The notes: generated by a model not told the origin, from the sequence alone. Positions 14,201 to 19,906 are shown, numbered from the stretch's first letter. The stretch: DNA of 64,000 nucleotides from Lewinella sp. LCG006 (GCF_040784935.1 NZ_CP160680.1:1541501-1605500); one strand, 5' to 3'. Made by a program: numbers and translations.

Positions 14201-15763
14201 TAGCATAAATCCGGTAATATTCCCGGAGTTATTACTACTGATCGTAAAGTTGTATGGCCCGGTCACACAAGTACCATTGCTATTCTGAATGTAGACATAA
14301 TGGCTGCCTGCACTTAATCCGGTAAAGGTATTGCTGGTCTGCCAGGCACCACCATCTACGCCATAATTGTAACTTCCTGTTCCGCCACTAGCGGTAATTG
14401 TTACGGAACCACCTACACCACATAAAGCATTTGTGGTAGCTAGAGAGGCGGTAAGTGCACAAGGTGTTTCGCAAGTATACTCGAAGAAAGGCTGCAAATT
14501 GGGGTTATCCGGGATATAGGTCACCAAACGCTCATGAGCTCCCGTAAGGTTGGAAGAAGTAACAGCAGCAATCGCACTGGAACAAAGAGTATTACAATTC
14601 GTGATGGTTCCCGTAATGTACCAGATGGCCTGGCTCATCGTGGTGTAGTTGTAGCCTAGATTTTGACCATTACAAAAAATCCAATTGATGCGCTCTCCTT
14701 GCAACGCGGTATATCCGGCATTGGTAGCCCCTACTACTCTGGTGAAAGTTACTTCACCGTATTGATAGCCCATCCCGGGAGTTGGCTCTGTTAGATTGAA
14801 ATCTGCACAGAACACGCGGCGAGAGGTCCCAATATTACAGTTGGCGTCTACATAAGAAATACACCCCTGGTAATCATCATCTGTGTAAATATAGGTATTG
14901 GAAGACACGTGAGACCTGTCAATAGCGATCGTTTGGTTATCACAATTGGTGTAATAAATGATACCTGTACCACAGTTGCCTGTGCCTCCGGGTGTATTTT
15001 GACTGGAAACACAGATGTCATCAACGTATAAGTTGGCTGTAGTATTCACATCTCTGGTTACCCAAAATGCAGCATTCACTGCACCAGCCGGAGCTGGAGC
15101 AGTGAGAAAAAACTCCTGCCAGGTATTTGAAGTTGAAGGAAACTGGGCCGCATATTCGGTCAACTGGTTCCAATTGGCATCAAAATAAACAATACCATAA
15201 CCCGCCCAACCACTGCTGGAGGTGTTGTTGGCAAAAAGGCTAACACCATAAGTCTGTCCTCCAGAAACGGAAATAGCTTGTCCAATAGTCGTACTTGGAT
15301 CGTCTAATACACAGGAAGCTGCACCCGAATGAACGGTGGAACTTTGCGCAATAGCTACACCGCTATCTATGTTCCAACTGTTCATCGCGGATTCAAAGCC
15401 GGAATTTGAAACAATATTTCCCGCACACACCGTAACCATGCTCGTACTTGCTTGCAGACCCTCCTCTCGATTATCCTCGGTAGAACTATTTGAGCGGTTA
15501 GCATCACTGCCCGTTTTCTGGAGGGTATTGCTATTAGAATGGGAATCACTTTTAATGAGTCCACTACCATTATTGGTATTACCTACTTGCAGATGAGTGC
15601 TCCCTATGTGGTCATACCCCATAGTGCTACTTCCTGAGTTGAAAGTATAAAGTGCTTCCAATGAGCTGTTAACACTTTGAGCCTGGATTGATGAAGCACC
15701 AAGCAAAAAGAAAACAGCAGATAAGCTAAGCACGCTTTTAGCGATTGAGTAACAATGACTCAT
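1..15763 (-). CDS. Giant SprB/Ig-like repeat surface protein (3' end outside window)
   Basis: The frame is open from an ATG at 15763 to the left edge, about 5,254 codons, and its end is not in the window. The first ~29 residues form a signal peptide (basic start, hydrophobic core, ending SSIQAQ). Next come a Ser/Asn-rich stretch (~15690-15440), a carbohydrate-binding-like beta-sandwich ending VDDICVS (~15440-15000), a Cys-containing region of unknown type (~15000-14470), and then Ig-like/PKD-like modules mixed with SprB repeats. SprB-type wording is clear, for example GTYTVIVTDANG and LAAGSYTVTVTDANNC near 2700-3000. Modules of the type TVTATDANGC and Y-W-x-G recur throughout. By family knowledge such proteins are exported by T9SS and act in adhesion or gliding; the sorting domain expected at the C-terminus would lie outside the window. 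I sampled the frame at the left edge and near 8340 and 13140, and read much of the N-terminal part; I saw no frameshift. Confidence 0.9.
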   Translation of the reverse strand, partial: MSHCYSIAKSVLSLSAVFFLLGASSIQAQSVNSSLEALYTFNSGSSTMGYDHIGSTHLQVGNTNNGSGLIKSDSHSNSNTLQKTGSDANRSNSSTEDNREEGLQASTSMVTVCAGNIVSNSGFESAMNSWNIDSGVAIAQSSTVHSGAASCVLDDPSTTIGQAISVSGGQTYGVSLFANNTSSSGWAGYGIVYFDANWNQLTEYAAQFPSTSNTWQEFFLTAPAPAGAVNAAFWVTRDVNTTANLYVDDICVSSQNTPGGTGNCGTGIIYYTNCDNQTIAIDRSHVSSNTYIYTDDDYQGCISYVDANCNIGTSRRVFCADFNLTEPTPGMGYQYGEVTFTRVVGATNAGYTALQGERINWIFCNGQNLGYNYTTMSQAIWYITGTITNCNTLCSSAIAAVTSSNLTGAHERLVTYIPDNPNLQPFFEYTCETPCALTASLATTNALCGVGGSVTITASGGTGSYNYGVDGGAWQTSNTFTGLSAGSHYVYIQNSNGTCVTGPYNFTISSNNSGNITGFMLDDISGSNDIPLTNGGVYNLDDLPAAFRLTALTTGTIGSVVFNVSGSHNGTQTENNASYDYPNSNTAWIIGAGTYTVQATAYGQSNGNGGTCDTETITFQIVDGQDLPEPTDWSFTCDDGVRVDFYGAGTNGDEVSVVNIPNPGNVYQYAIEIVYKGSNPGASVVIEDASGNFYTLQRYTPPGTSSNVKIYRGLALGSTSQITYRDYTNENDLQSIVVYAFRNVAAANANSGTYTTRSGYQDSFTFDVSFPADYTARDLVIDLPISEMTLDCRVLNITATAGSVTTTQQIYQPDVIYGACCLAVPQLTLNNVPGNITTVSITVESPTGSNWGCPPTSNQNGQSYVVAGLVLVEKECVDCVGFNPGTISSDQTNCGIFTPATITGTAAVSDLSVSYQWQSRLGTSGTWMNISGATGQNYSPGALSATTQFRRLATTGECSNTASNVVTITVNPAVSLICESYHDGAWFVEEDCSVILCEGEYLALSVNPNGMSAYQWTGPNGYTSNGGDAVISNSVAAIHSGTYFVTITDGNGCNASTSIDVTILDDPAVSISINDADVCVGTTSTLTAVASGGIDCGDVIWQFRAGTSGAWTDLTNTGAMLITDGTLEAGTYQYQAMYACPGFGCQDATSNIVTFTVADYPAITATVSNDDICENTSVTLTAAPVDGQTAYTYQWDNGLGSGASQVVTPTVTTTYNVTASNATGCTASASVAVTVRDRITNYGTISGDQANCGPFDPAQIVGTPITTSGSNINPSYKWESSLDGNTWTVVTGATGQSYDPGLISTTTQFRRRAYANNSCGNGVTNVVTITVNPVPAITVVSSECDPGDLFATYDVEVTVTNAQTLVASSGTLINNGGGSYTINGVSNLDDLLLTAVNNTTGCQTTIDITPPNCFCPAINPPVITSANPAVICASDPILAFTATIATQGLLGDNTVDWYDAATGGNLLLAGSLSFTPPAAGTYFAEGRNITSNCTTTSRVAVTLTINPLPVAEITGDLVICQGESTTLTASGGVSYSWSNSQTTESITVNPATTTTYTVTVTDENGCTNTATATVTVNNNPTAALSGNPLVCEDASATLTATGAGAGGSYAWSTGANTASVTVFPTGATTFTVTVTDANGCTDQTSITTNNAPSPTIVAASLEICAGESTTLTASGGVSYLWGANGNNATTPAITVTPASTTTYTVTVTNAAGCSAEASVTITVLAQPVINSIDLVQPTSCNGTDNGSITVNASGSSGVLRYRINGGTWQFGNSFNNLAAGTYNVEISYTGNRCPAGPVSVTLDPVVLPTVVASNDVTICLNQSTTLTASGNGGTGTLAYAWDPNGQTVPSITVTPAATTTYTVSVTDELGCSATDQVTVEVLAIPQVTSLATNATCGGTNGTITFTFPDQSGRTGIEFSIDGGNTYPHNTNDNVGSFTVSNLAIGTYDLWVRWGNDECPVDLPNVTIVQELGPVVTASNDVTICEGASTTISATSTGGTGTVTYTWMPGNLSGASVSVSPTTTTTYTVTAADENGCTSTDQVTVTVDPAFTSGIDAVASVCAQEGVLFVANPAVAGATYAWSFSGPATPATSTNASETVSFASAGTYSATLTVNRGTCVATYTHNITITAPVFADAGPDVTICNGETVQIGLPAGQGGPSSATYSWSPGTFLNNTNIAQPTSSAPFTFNYTLTVSENGCVRTDAMRVNVNPLPTPVITGDLEICQGESTTLTVSTTGGNGPVNFTWMPGNLTGSSVTVTPSVTTIYTVTANDASGCIASEEVTVVVENVALFPRWNIAHGEWIQGTDIVANCGEKVVFSGNPTPSGGSYVWSSPNGLSTSPTTAEPFVDNIREDQAGIYTLEYTTSNGCVATVSFNVVVLPLVLECESDYNGWGPESDCAVTVCEGENLTLSIAPDNYSAQWTGPNGFTATGNNAILGIIDASKVGTYTASVTHNGCFASVDIEVELTEIIIDFTKTDATCGQDNGTISTSVSGGQSDYTYSWSPNVSSTASATGLANGVYNITVTDANGCTGTASISIANLTGPSVNVSGTPAICEGGNATISATSNGGTGTVTYTWMPVNLSGASVSVSPTETTTYTVTATDENGCTSTDQVTVTVNPLPTPAITGDLEICQGESTTLTATGGTSYLWSNGATTASVTVNPANTSTYTVTVTNANNCSATSSATVVVNNNPVAALSGNPLVCNGQSTTLTATGAGAGGSYAWSTGATTATITVTPTGIETYTVTVTNSNGCTDETSITVNEAPTPTVVAASIELCAGESTTLTASGGTTYQWGSNASNATTAAITVTPLATTTYNVTVTNASGCANEASITITVLEQPVITDVAVVQPTSCNGTENGTITVTATGPSAVLQYRINGGSWQASNVFTGLGAGTYNVEVSYTGGRCLVGPSTVTLNAVTPPNVVASSNDAAICVGSSTTLTANGSGGTGSLTYTWMPGNLSGASVSVSPTVTTTYMVTVEDELGCTSTDQVTITVNENPVASLTKTDATCGQDNGTINVSVSGGNAAYQYTWSPNVSTTASATGLATGTYNVTVTDANGCIGTASISIDNLTGPSVTASGTTTICEGASTTISATSTGGTGTVTYTWMPGNLSGASVSVSPTTTTTYTVTATDANGCTSTDQVTITVDPAFVSGIDAVASVCAQEGVLFVANPAVAGATYAWSFSGPATPASSTNASETVSFASAGTYTATLTVSRGTCVATYTHNITITAPVFADAGPDKTICAGQTVQIGLPAGQGGPSGASYSWSPSTFLNNTNIAQPTSSAPFTFNYTLTVSENGCVRTDQMRVNVTPLPTPAITGDLEICQGESTTLTATGGTSYLWSNGATTASVTVNPANTSTYTVTVTNANNCSASLDQEIIVYPNPTATIVGDPIVCQHQTTTLTAAGAGAGGSYLWSTGATTASITITPTQIETYSVTATNANGCTDVAAVTVSAAPDPVAIAASVELCAGQSTTLSASGGASYQWDANAGNSTNASVVVTPAATTQYFVTVTNNLGCTAIADVTIVVLELPEIVSVDLVQPTSCNGTDNGSITVNATGADDDLQYRINGGTWQAGNLFAGLGAGTYNVEVSYVGGRCLVAPTTVVLNQATPPSINAGSDTEICFGTSTTLSAISSGGTGNLTYTWEPGALSGATVSVTPTATTIYTVTVIDELGCTSTDAVTITVNDNPLVSLTKTDATCGQNNGTVTVSVTGGEANYQYTWSPNVSTTASASNLAVGVYNVTVTDANGCVGNASISVNNLSAPSVVAVDDQTICEGSPVTLSATVVGGTAPVSLTWMPGNLSGNNVVVNPTATTTYTVTATDANGCTATDQVVITVDPAIVSGISAPSTICAQEGVLYVANPAIAGATYAWTFSGPATPSSSSASSVTVSYGNTPGVYTATLVVTRGECTETYTHDINITQAVFAAAGDDQTVCQGGSANIGLPEGQAGPLGATYTWTPNLFLSNNGTPQVIANPPFDFTYTLTVEQNGCVRTDQVKVFVDVNKNPIANAGAAIEVCAGTAITLGGSPTGTPPPAEPGTAIAGYVWTPAAGLDNPYGANPNVTVTQSDTYEVVVFATTGCTDTATVAVTVIDCGSIGDFVWNDTNQDGIQNNGETGINGATVNLLDDAGNQIATTTTAGNGAYTFTDLFPADYIIEFITPAGYTPSPINQGGVEATDSDASVTNGQTATITITAGQQNDHVDAGFYSTLAVVTTNLLDVDCFGNSTGALTIAVSNGLAPYTFDWQDLPGTNDPQNRTNLAAGTYTVIVTDANGNSVSLTETIAQPLVLAATATTTEVSCNAGTNGAIDLSVTGGTEPYAYAWTNSATTEDISDLAAGSYTVTVTDANNCTATLTRTITEPAQLVATYTSADATCGAANGTADVTVTGGTAPYTYDWADLSGTNDPEDRTGLMAGSYELTVTDALSCTYILTVNVANQAAPTVSAGTDKVICLNESTNLTAVGTGGTGTITYSWSPGSLTGITVNVSPTVTTTYTVTATDQNGCVATDQVEVVVNDLPVITFTGDTEICQGETTALTATGGTNYAWSNNATTATINVNPATTTTYTVTVTDGNSCVNTASVTVIVNNNPVASIIGDPIVCQNTTTTLTADGAGAGGTYAWSTGASTAAITVTPTSIETFTVSITDVNGCTDQTAVTVNAAPTPTAIAASLELCEGQTTTLTASGGVSYQWDASAGNATTASVDVTPATTTQYFVTVTNSLGCTAVANVTITVLELPAITSVDLVQPTSCNGTENGSLTVNASGASASLEYRINGGTWQASNIFSGLGAGTYNVEVSYTGARCMVGPTTVTLNPVVPPAINVSPDVAICVGNSTTLTATGSGGTGNLIYSWMPGNQTGASITVMPAVTTTFVATVEDELGCTSTASVTVTVNENPVASLSKTDATCGQNNGTINVSVSGGQATYQYTWSPNVSTTATATNLAVGTYHVTVTDANGCFGTASIAIENQAAPTVVAAADQTICEGSSATLSATTTGGTAPVTLTWMPGNLSGNNLTVSPTSTTTYTVTATDANGCTATDQMTINVDPAFVSGINAPASICAEEGVLFSAAPAIAGATYSWTFSGSATPTSSTESNVTVSYATPGSYTATLVVSRGLCTETYVHNIEITQAVFAAGGADQTMCQGGEATIGLPEGEAGPVGAQYIWSPNLFLENNRDPQTTANPPFDFTYTLTVEQNGCVRTQQVRVFVDVNKNPIANAGADISTCPGEQVVLGGSPSGTPPPAEPGTGIASYSWSP
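3130..3500 (-). other. SdrD_B-like domain inside the giant adhesin
   Basis: The reverse strand reads IGDFVWNDTNQDGIQNNGE, then GINGATVNLLDD and YTFTDLFPADY. This is the signature of the SdrD B-type (Cna-B-like) calcium-binding or stalk domain: G-D-x-V-W-x-D-x-N-x-D-G-x-Q-x-x-x-E. I recognised only one such domain in the visible part of the protein. In this family the acidic D/N-x-D-G loop usually binds calcium and stiffens the stalk. Confidence 0.8.
3720..5820 (-). repeat. Adhesin multi-domain cassette, copy 3
   Basis: This is the third copy: the YRINGG-type module at ~5160-4940 and the YxWxFSG-type module at ~4150. It is more diverged from copies 1 and 2 than they are from each other. It directly abuts copy 2, whereas copies 1 and 2 are separated by ~1.2 kb of less repetitive sequence. 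Confidence 0.65.
5820..7910 (-). repeat. Adhesin multi-domain cassette, copy 2
   Basis: This is the second copy, with the same module order as copy 1: the YRINGG-type module at ~7240-7010 and the YxWxFSG-type module at ~6210. The stretch 6055-6510 is nearly identical to 9360-9815 in copy 1. The stretch 7740-7890 at one edge is also very similar to 5690-5815 in the next copy. Confidence 0.7.
9130..11240 (-). repeat. Adhesin multi-domain cassette, copy 1 (nearest the N-terminus)
   Basis: This is the first of four copies of a ~2 kb coding cassette inside the giant gene. Read in the protein direction it holds Ig-like modules, a module containing NGTxNGS and YRINGG (~10560-10360), further Ig-like modules, then a module with YxWxFSG wording (~9520) and one ending in a conserved T-V-x-Q-N/E-x-C-V-R-T motif (~9180). 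The boundaries are approximate because the edges grade into ordinary repeats. Confidence 0.7.
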
Positions 15764-16402
15764 ATACAAAGTGTTGTTTGTGTTTGTGGGTCGTCCTTGA
15801 ACAAAGCAACCAGACACTACAATAGCATCTGTCATAGATTACTTTGACAAAATTCAAAATTTGGGCTGCAGATTAACGGAAAATCCTAAGATGTCCCTTA
15901 CAAAAGCTCTCTGAAAATGGTGAGCATTTTCAATTTTATTACAAAGGGGGAAGTATCAATAGTCATTGTCTACGTAAATTCACTCGGTAAAGATGCGCAT
16001 ACAACTAACCTTTTGATTGGGGGGAAGGAATTTCATTCATTGTGATATAAACCTTAACTTGTACAAAAATAGGTCAAAACAAAGATGCTTCAATCTCTCA
16101 CTTGTAAATAAACCCAAAAAATGTGACATTCAAAAAAAACACATTTGTCGAAAAAACGCACCTATTTTTTCCCTGCGATTTGATTTAGACACCCATTCAC
16201 AACTTTAATCACCAGAAATTCTATATTTATTTTAATAATATTATTAGTCTAGTGAAAAGAATCAGCTGCTAGAAGCATAAAAAGTGACAAATTTTACCTC
16301 TTCAAAATGATTATAGCATGCAAAAAACACACAATAAAAGCCTCAATTACACTAAAAAGTCTGTCTTTTCTATAAAAACAACTGCATCAAACACTCATTC
16401 CT
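15764..16402. other. AT-rich divergent intergenic region
   Basis: This ~640-base, A/T-rich region separates the start of the giant adhesin gene (minus) from the LytTR regulator gene (plus), so it should hold both promoters. I could not find a convincing pair of -33 TTTG and -7 TAnnTTTG boxes on either strand, nor a clear LytTR direct repeat. A 63-codon open frame at 16017-16208 has no family resemblance and is probably not a gene. Confidence 0.6.
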
Positions 16403-17161
16403 ATGGATATTTTATTAATTGAAGACGAATTCCCGGCCTACAAACGCTTGCAGCATTTACTCTCTTCACAACTGCCTACTGCTAATATTAGTGAGCAAAT
16501 CGAGAGTGTTTCAGGCGCCGTAAACTACCTCCAAAACAGGCCTACTCCTACCCTCATTTTTATGGACATCCAACTAGCAGATGGCCTTAGTTTCTCTATT
16601 TTTGAGCAGTATGAAATTCAAAGTCCAGTGATCTTTACTACGGCGTTTGACCAATACGCGCTAAAAGCATTCAAGGTTCATAGCATTGATTATTTATTGA
16701 AACCCATAGAAGAGGAGGCACTGGAAATAGCGCTAAACAAATATCAAAAGTTCTACCAAGTAAAAAACCAACTGCCGGCGCAAGCGCTCCAGCAGTTGGT
16801 TCAGCAGATGCAGCGCCCGAGCTATCGGGAGCGCTTTTTGATAAAAGCAGGCAACTCTTTAAGCTACCTTAGTATCAATGAAATTGCTTTTTTCTATTCG
16901 GATCAAAGCCTCGTTTTTGCTAAAAAAAGCAATGGCAAACAACATCATTTAGATACTACACTTGACCAACTGGAAAAAGAGCTTGATCCTACTCACTTCT
17001 TCCGGGTTAGTCGTAAACTCATTGTCCACCTCAATGCCATTCAGAAGATTGACCCCTATTTCAATGGTCGACTTCTTTTGTCACTTGTCCACGCAACGGA
17101 CTTCCAAGCGACCGTCAGTAGAGACCGAGTCAATGATTTCAAGGCGTGGTTAGATCGTTAA
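16403..17161 (+). CDS. LytTR-family response regulator
   Basis: The product is 252 residues. The N-terminal receiver domain has the acidic pair E7/D8, the phosphoacceptor D55 in IFMDIQLADG, T80 and K100 in DYLLKP. The C-terminal half (~140-250) is a LytTR DNA-binding domain with FLIKAGNSL, EIAFFYSD and FFRVSRKLIVHL. Such proteins bind DNA after phosphorylation by a LytS-type kinase, but no kinase gene is adjacent. The ATG at 16403 starts directly with the first receiver beta strand. The gene ends one base before the convergent BlaR1-like gene. Its divergent position next to the giant adhesin gene makes that gene a possible target, which is inference only. Confidence 0.93.
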   Translation: MDILLIEDEFPAYKRLQHLLSSQLPTANISEQIESVSGAVNYLQNRPTPTLIFMDIQLADGLSFSIFEQYEIQSPVIFTTAFDQYALKAFKVHSIDYLLKPIEEEALEIALNKYQKFYQVKNQLPAQALQQLVQQMQRPSYRERFLIKAGNSLSYLSINEIAFFYSDQSLVFAKKSNGKQHHLDTTLDQLEKELDPTHFFRVSRKLIVHLNAIQKIDPYFNGRLLLSLVHATDFQATVSRDRVNDFKAWLDR

Positions 17162-17162
17162 A

Positions 17163-19313
17163 CTACTCTGATTTGCGGTTGATAGTGATCGTCGAACCCT
17201 CCCCAAAAGGAACACCAGTGCGTTCTTCGTACATCCTCAGATAACGACGCTGTTGTTCATCCGATAAGGTTTTACCATTGACTTTAAGTCGCTTTTCTGA
17301 TAGCTTGAAGGTATAATTATTGGCATCTTCAATCAAGCCATCTCTCAGCATCTGCCGCCCTAGCCAGTCTTCCTCGCTATCATAGCGAAATCCACGTACT
17401 CGCACCTCTCGTTCCATTTCTGCCCGGCGTTCTTCCATTTCGGCACGCTGTTCTTCCATCCTAGCTCGGCGTTCTTCCATTCTGGCAGCATTCATCTCTA
17501 CTTCTCTTTCGATACGTTCTTCATCAATAATGATCCTCATCTCATGCGAGGCGGCACGCCCTTCTTCAATGGCACGCAGCGCATCTTCGTACACCTCCTT
17601 GTCTAGCTTCGACAAACGCTGGCGCAGCTCTTCCATGTCCTCGTCATTATCGAGATCAAGCTTGATGACGTTCATCGACGCAATGTCTTCTGCATCGATA
17701 TCAATGAGGTCTTCTTTTCCGGAACCTCGGAGAAAGATATGGTCTTCGCCATCTTTGGTTTTGATTTCAATGATGCCCATTTTATTTTCTGGCCTCACCC
17801 TGAAGATGTATTCTTCTTCATCGCCATCTTCTACCCAAATGTGGTGAGCACCCTCCTTATCATCGCCTTCGATAATGGTGACCTCAATCGTGCCATCCTC
17901 ATTCCTGGTAGCCTCTACTGTCTTCTTAATAATCATCCTGGTTGGAGCCGGAGGAGCATTCGGAGCCGGGGGTGCCGGAGGAGCTGGAACTGCACCAGGG
18001 GCTGGTGGCGGTGGTGGTGGCGCGGGGGCTCCAGGAGGAGGTAGCGGCGGAGGAGGAGGAGGAGGAATATTGGCGATCTTTTCTTCTACCATACTTTCGT
18101 ATTTAGGAAAGTCTGCTTCCGGAATCACTTCACCATTAATCTTCAGCTGCTGGATTTTACCATTCTTGACAGTCACATCCATTGATTCTCCATCTTCTTC
18201 AATTTCCATGCGGATATTGCCTTGCGGCAAGGTGTCGATAAACACCAAAGCGGGTTCTTCCTCACCAAAGAAGTTGGTTGTGACTGGCCACGACCAGCCA
18301 GCGGTTAAGGATACGAGAAGGGCCAGCGATAAAAGGACACTGGTTACTGCAAATTTTTCTCTCATGTCGGGTTGTTTAACGGGTTGATTTAATATTCTTT
18401 GAATACGATGTAAAAGCTGATGTTTGTTTTCTCCCAATAAACCTAGGGCAAACTGGGAGGGCACCTGGCGCTGGTGTTCAGCCACCGCCAGTAAGGTTTT
18501 GGCGTAAGTAAGGGAATTGCCCGTATGCCGAATGGCCAGATCGTCGCAGCATTGCTCTCGCAACATGCGAATCTCTGTTCCCAACCACCAAATGGCCGGG
18601 TGGTAATAAAATACAGCTTCAAGAAATAACTGTACGCCATTGAGCAGGTAGTCATAGCGCTGTAGATGAGCCAACTCATGTGCAATCACCGCTTCAACTT
18701 CCTTCAAGGACAACTGGTTGACCAAAGCAACAGGTAATAGTATCAAAGGCTTGAGCTGACCAATCAACAGGGGCCCTGAAATCAATGCAGACAATCTAAG
18801 CTGTACCTTGCTTTTTATCTGCATGCGTTCTTTCAAGGCTTGAAAGCTATCCTCCCACGCCGCAGGTACCGGCAAATGCTCGCGATGACGCAAACTGTTC
18901 CACCACAAATAATTTACGGACAAGCGGAACAAAAAGAAAACCATGCCTGTCCACCAGACCACCACTATTAGCGGTAAGCTAGGGGTAATAAAATCCTCTA
19001 CTTGTTGCCACAAGTTGGGGGATTCCGCAAGTACCACCAATGTAGGCAGCAAGGGCAAGATATCTTGCATCCCCTGCTCTTCGGGCAAGCTAGCTGGTAG
19101 TAAATAGTAGAAGGTACCAACCGCTGCCACTACTTGTGCTAGCAATGCGGAGTAAGCTAGGTAATAACGCCGTCGGGCGGTCCATTTGGCACCTAGCTGT
19201 AAACAAATCTTTACAATTAGCGCCAGCAAAATTCCTTGCCACAGACTGTGTAAAACGGTCCAGCCCAGCGTTTCTGCCATAGAACTATCGAGGAATAAAG
19301 AGATGGTTTTCAT
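17163..19313 (-). CDS. BlaR1-like M56 membrane metallopeptidase with Pro-rich and coiled-coil extension
   Basis: The product is 716 residues. Membrane helices are seen at about 18-40, 48-72, 112-132 and 322-340. The zinc site HELAH (212-216) lies between them, with the downstream acidic EQCCDD (253-258), as in the peptidase M56 family. M56 sensors cleave a BlaI-type repressor after an external signal. After the last helix there is no penicillin-binding sensor domain. Instead there is a beta-rich part, a Pro/Gly/Ala-rich linker (~416-458), an acidic part, and a Met/Glu/Arg heptad-like stretch (~595-640) with repeated MEERRA/MEEQRA, likely a coiled coil. The start codon overlaps the stop of the BlaI-like gene (ATGA). 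The signal sensed is unknown. Confidence 0.9.
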   Translation of the reverse strand: MKTISLFLDSSMAETLGWTVLHSLWQGILLALIVKICLQLGAKWTARRRYYLAYSALLAQVVAAVGTFYYLLPASLPEEQGMQDILPLLPTLVVLAESPNLWQQVEDFITPSLPLIVVVWWTGMVFFLFRLSVNYLWWNSLRHREHLPVPAAWEDSFQALKERMQIKSKVQLRLSALISGPLLIGQLKPLILLPVALVNQLSLKEVEAVIAHELAHLQRYDYLLNGVQLFLEAVFYYHPAIWWLGTEIRMLREQCCDDLAIRHTGNSLTYAKTLLAVAEHQRQVPSQFALGLLGENKHQLLHRIQRILNQPVKQPDMREKFAVTSVLLSLALLVSLTAGWSWPVTTNFFGEEEPALVFIDTLPQGNIRMEIEEDGESMDVTVKNGKIQQLKINGEVIPEADFPKYESMVEEKIANIPPPPPPPLPPPGAPAPPPPPPAPGAVPAPPAPPAPNAPPAPTRMIIKKTVEATRNEDGTIEVTIIEGDDKEGAHHIWVEDGDEEEYIFRVRPENKMGIIEIKTKDGEDHIFLRGSGKEDLIDIDAEDIASMNVIKLDLDNDEDMEELRQRLSKLDKEVYEDALRAIEEGRAASHEMRIIIDEERIEREVEMNAARMEERRARMEEQRAEMEERRAEMEREVRVRGFRYDSEEDWLGRQMLRDGLIEDANNYTFKLSEKRLKVNGKTLSDEQQRRYLRMYEERTGVPFGEGSTITINRKSE

Positions 19314-19699
19314 TCGCTCTGGTTTTTATCATTTTCCATACGGCTGATCAATGCTTTGATCTCCTCTAATTCATCATCGGATGCCTGATGTTGACCTAAT
19401 GCTTCCATGACCAGCTGTGCAGCCGAACCACGGAAAGTTTTGCTCACAAACTGCTTGAGCAAACCGCGTTTTATAGATTGTTCTTCCACCGCTGCTGCAT
19501 AAATGTGTGTCCGACTACTGGTGTCGCGCTTTAGCAGCTCTTTCTCCACCATCAGCTGCATCAGCTTTAGGGTAGTTGTATAACCAATCTCTTTGTCGGC
19601 AGAAAGATTCAGCAACTCATTCACGCTCCTTACCGTAGCTGGCCCTCTGGCCCAAAGCACTTGTAGTATTTCCAGTTCGCTTTCCGTCGGCTTATTCAT
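19310..19699 (-). CDS. BlaI/MecI/CopY-family repressor
   Basis: From the ATG at 19699 the product is 129 residues: MNKPTESELEILQVLW, then a winged helix (ATVRSVNELL, GYTTTLKLMQLM) and a helical dimerisation tail. A longer in-frame start at 19771 exists, but the added 24 residues do not belong to the family and would begin at a hairpin, so the later start is chosen. Family members bind palindromes as dimers and are inactivated by a partner M56 protease, here the next gene, which overlaps by four bases. Three matching palindromes lie upstream (19851-19922). Confidence 0.93.
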   Translation of the reverse strand: MNKPTESELEILQVLWARGPATVRSVNELLNLSADKEIGYTTTLKLMQLMVEKELLKRDTSSRTHIYAAAVEEQSIKRGLLKQFVSKTFRGSAAQLVMEALGQHQASDDELEEIKALISRMENDKNQSE

Positions 19700-19770
19700 A
19701 GAAGTTAGTATTACACAAAAATAAATAGCGGACAAATCCATGAATTCGTCCGGAGGTTTGTTGTAAATCA

Positions 19771-19798
19771 TCAGGGCAAATTCTTCAATTTGCCCTGA
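19771..19798. repeat. Perfect 12-bp hairpin upstream of the BlaI-like gene
   Basis: The two arms, 19771-19782 and 19787-19798, are perfect inverted copies around a CTTC loop. The inner ten bases of each arm, AGGGCAAATT and AATTTGCCCT, are the same as the core of the 54-bp palindrome at 21097-21150. No T-tract follows on either strand within a few bases. If the BlaI-like gene is transcribed from the promoter near 19870-19901, the hairpin lies in its leader. Confidence 0.75.
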
Positions 19799-19850
19799 TT
19801 AACAACAGCAAGTGATTTCAAAACCACGGGAAAAACCCGCAGCAACAGTC

Positions 19851-19866
19851 TACGAAATAATTCGTA
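19851..19866. promoter_or_regulatory. Putative BlaI operator 1
   Basis: TACGAA-ATAA-TTCGTA, a perfect 6-bp palindrome with a 4-base centre. It is one of three such sites in 72 bases upstream of the BlaI-like gene. It overlaps the predicted transcription start on the minus strand. Assignment to this repressor is by proximity and symmetry. Confidence 0.65.
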
Positions 19867-19869
19867 CTG

Positions 19870-19901
19870 CAATGATATACGAAACTTTTCGTAAAAGCAA
19901 A
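19870..19901 (-). promoter_or_regulatory. Putative promoter of the blaI-blaR1-like operon
   Basis: On the minus strand TTTG (19901-19898) and TATCATTG (19877-19870) are 20 bases apart. This fits the Bacteroidota pattern TTTG-N(19-20)-TAnnTTTG with one mismatch. A second, perfect -7 box, TATTTTTG, is at 19723-19716, closer to the start codon but without a -33 partner that I could see. Confidence 0.45.
19878..19893. promoter_or_regulatory. Putative BlaI operator 2, inside promoter spacer
   Basis: TACGAA-ACTT-TTCGTA. The same arms as its neighbours with a different centre, as expected for a protein-binding palindrome. It occupies 16 of the 20 bases between a -33 TTTG and a -7 TATCATTG on the minus strand, so a bound repressor would block the promoter. 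Confidence 0.68.
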
Positions 19902-19906
19902 TTATC

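Noticed and set aside
83-15600. Many short open frames on both strands inside the giant gene (for example 989-1558, 1805-2560, 6677-7150, 9980-10549, 12200-12910 plus; 4011-4208, 6045-6281 minus)
   Set aside because: They lie in other frames of the repetitive adhesin gene, repeat wherever the cassette repeats, and lack any recognisable domain.
16017-16208. 63-codon open frame in the divergent intergenic region
   Set aside because: AT-rich, no domain, no start context.
17875-18387. Plus-strand Gly-rich open frame
   Set aside because: It is the reverse complement of the Pro/Ala-rich linker of the BlaR1-like protein, and has no start context or family.
19700-19771. N-terminal extension of the BlaI-like protein from an upstream ATG at 19771
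   Set aside because: The added residues are not part of the family and begin at a hairpin; the start at 19699 matches the usual N-terminus.
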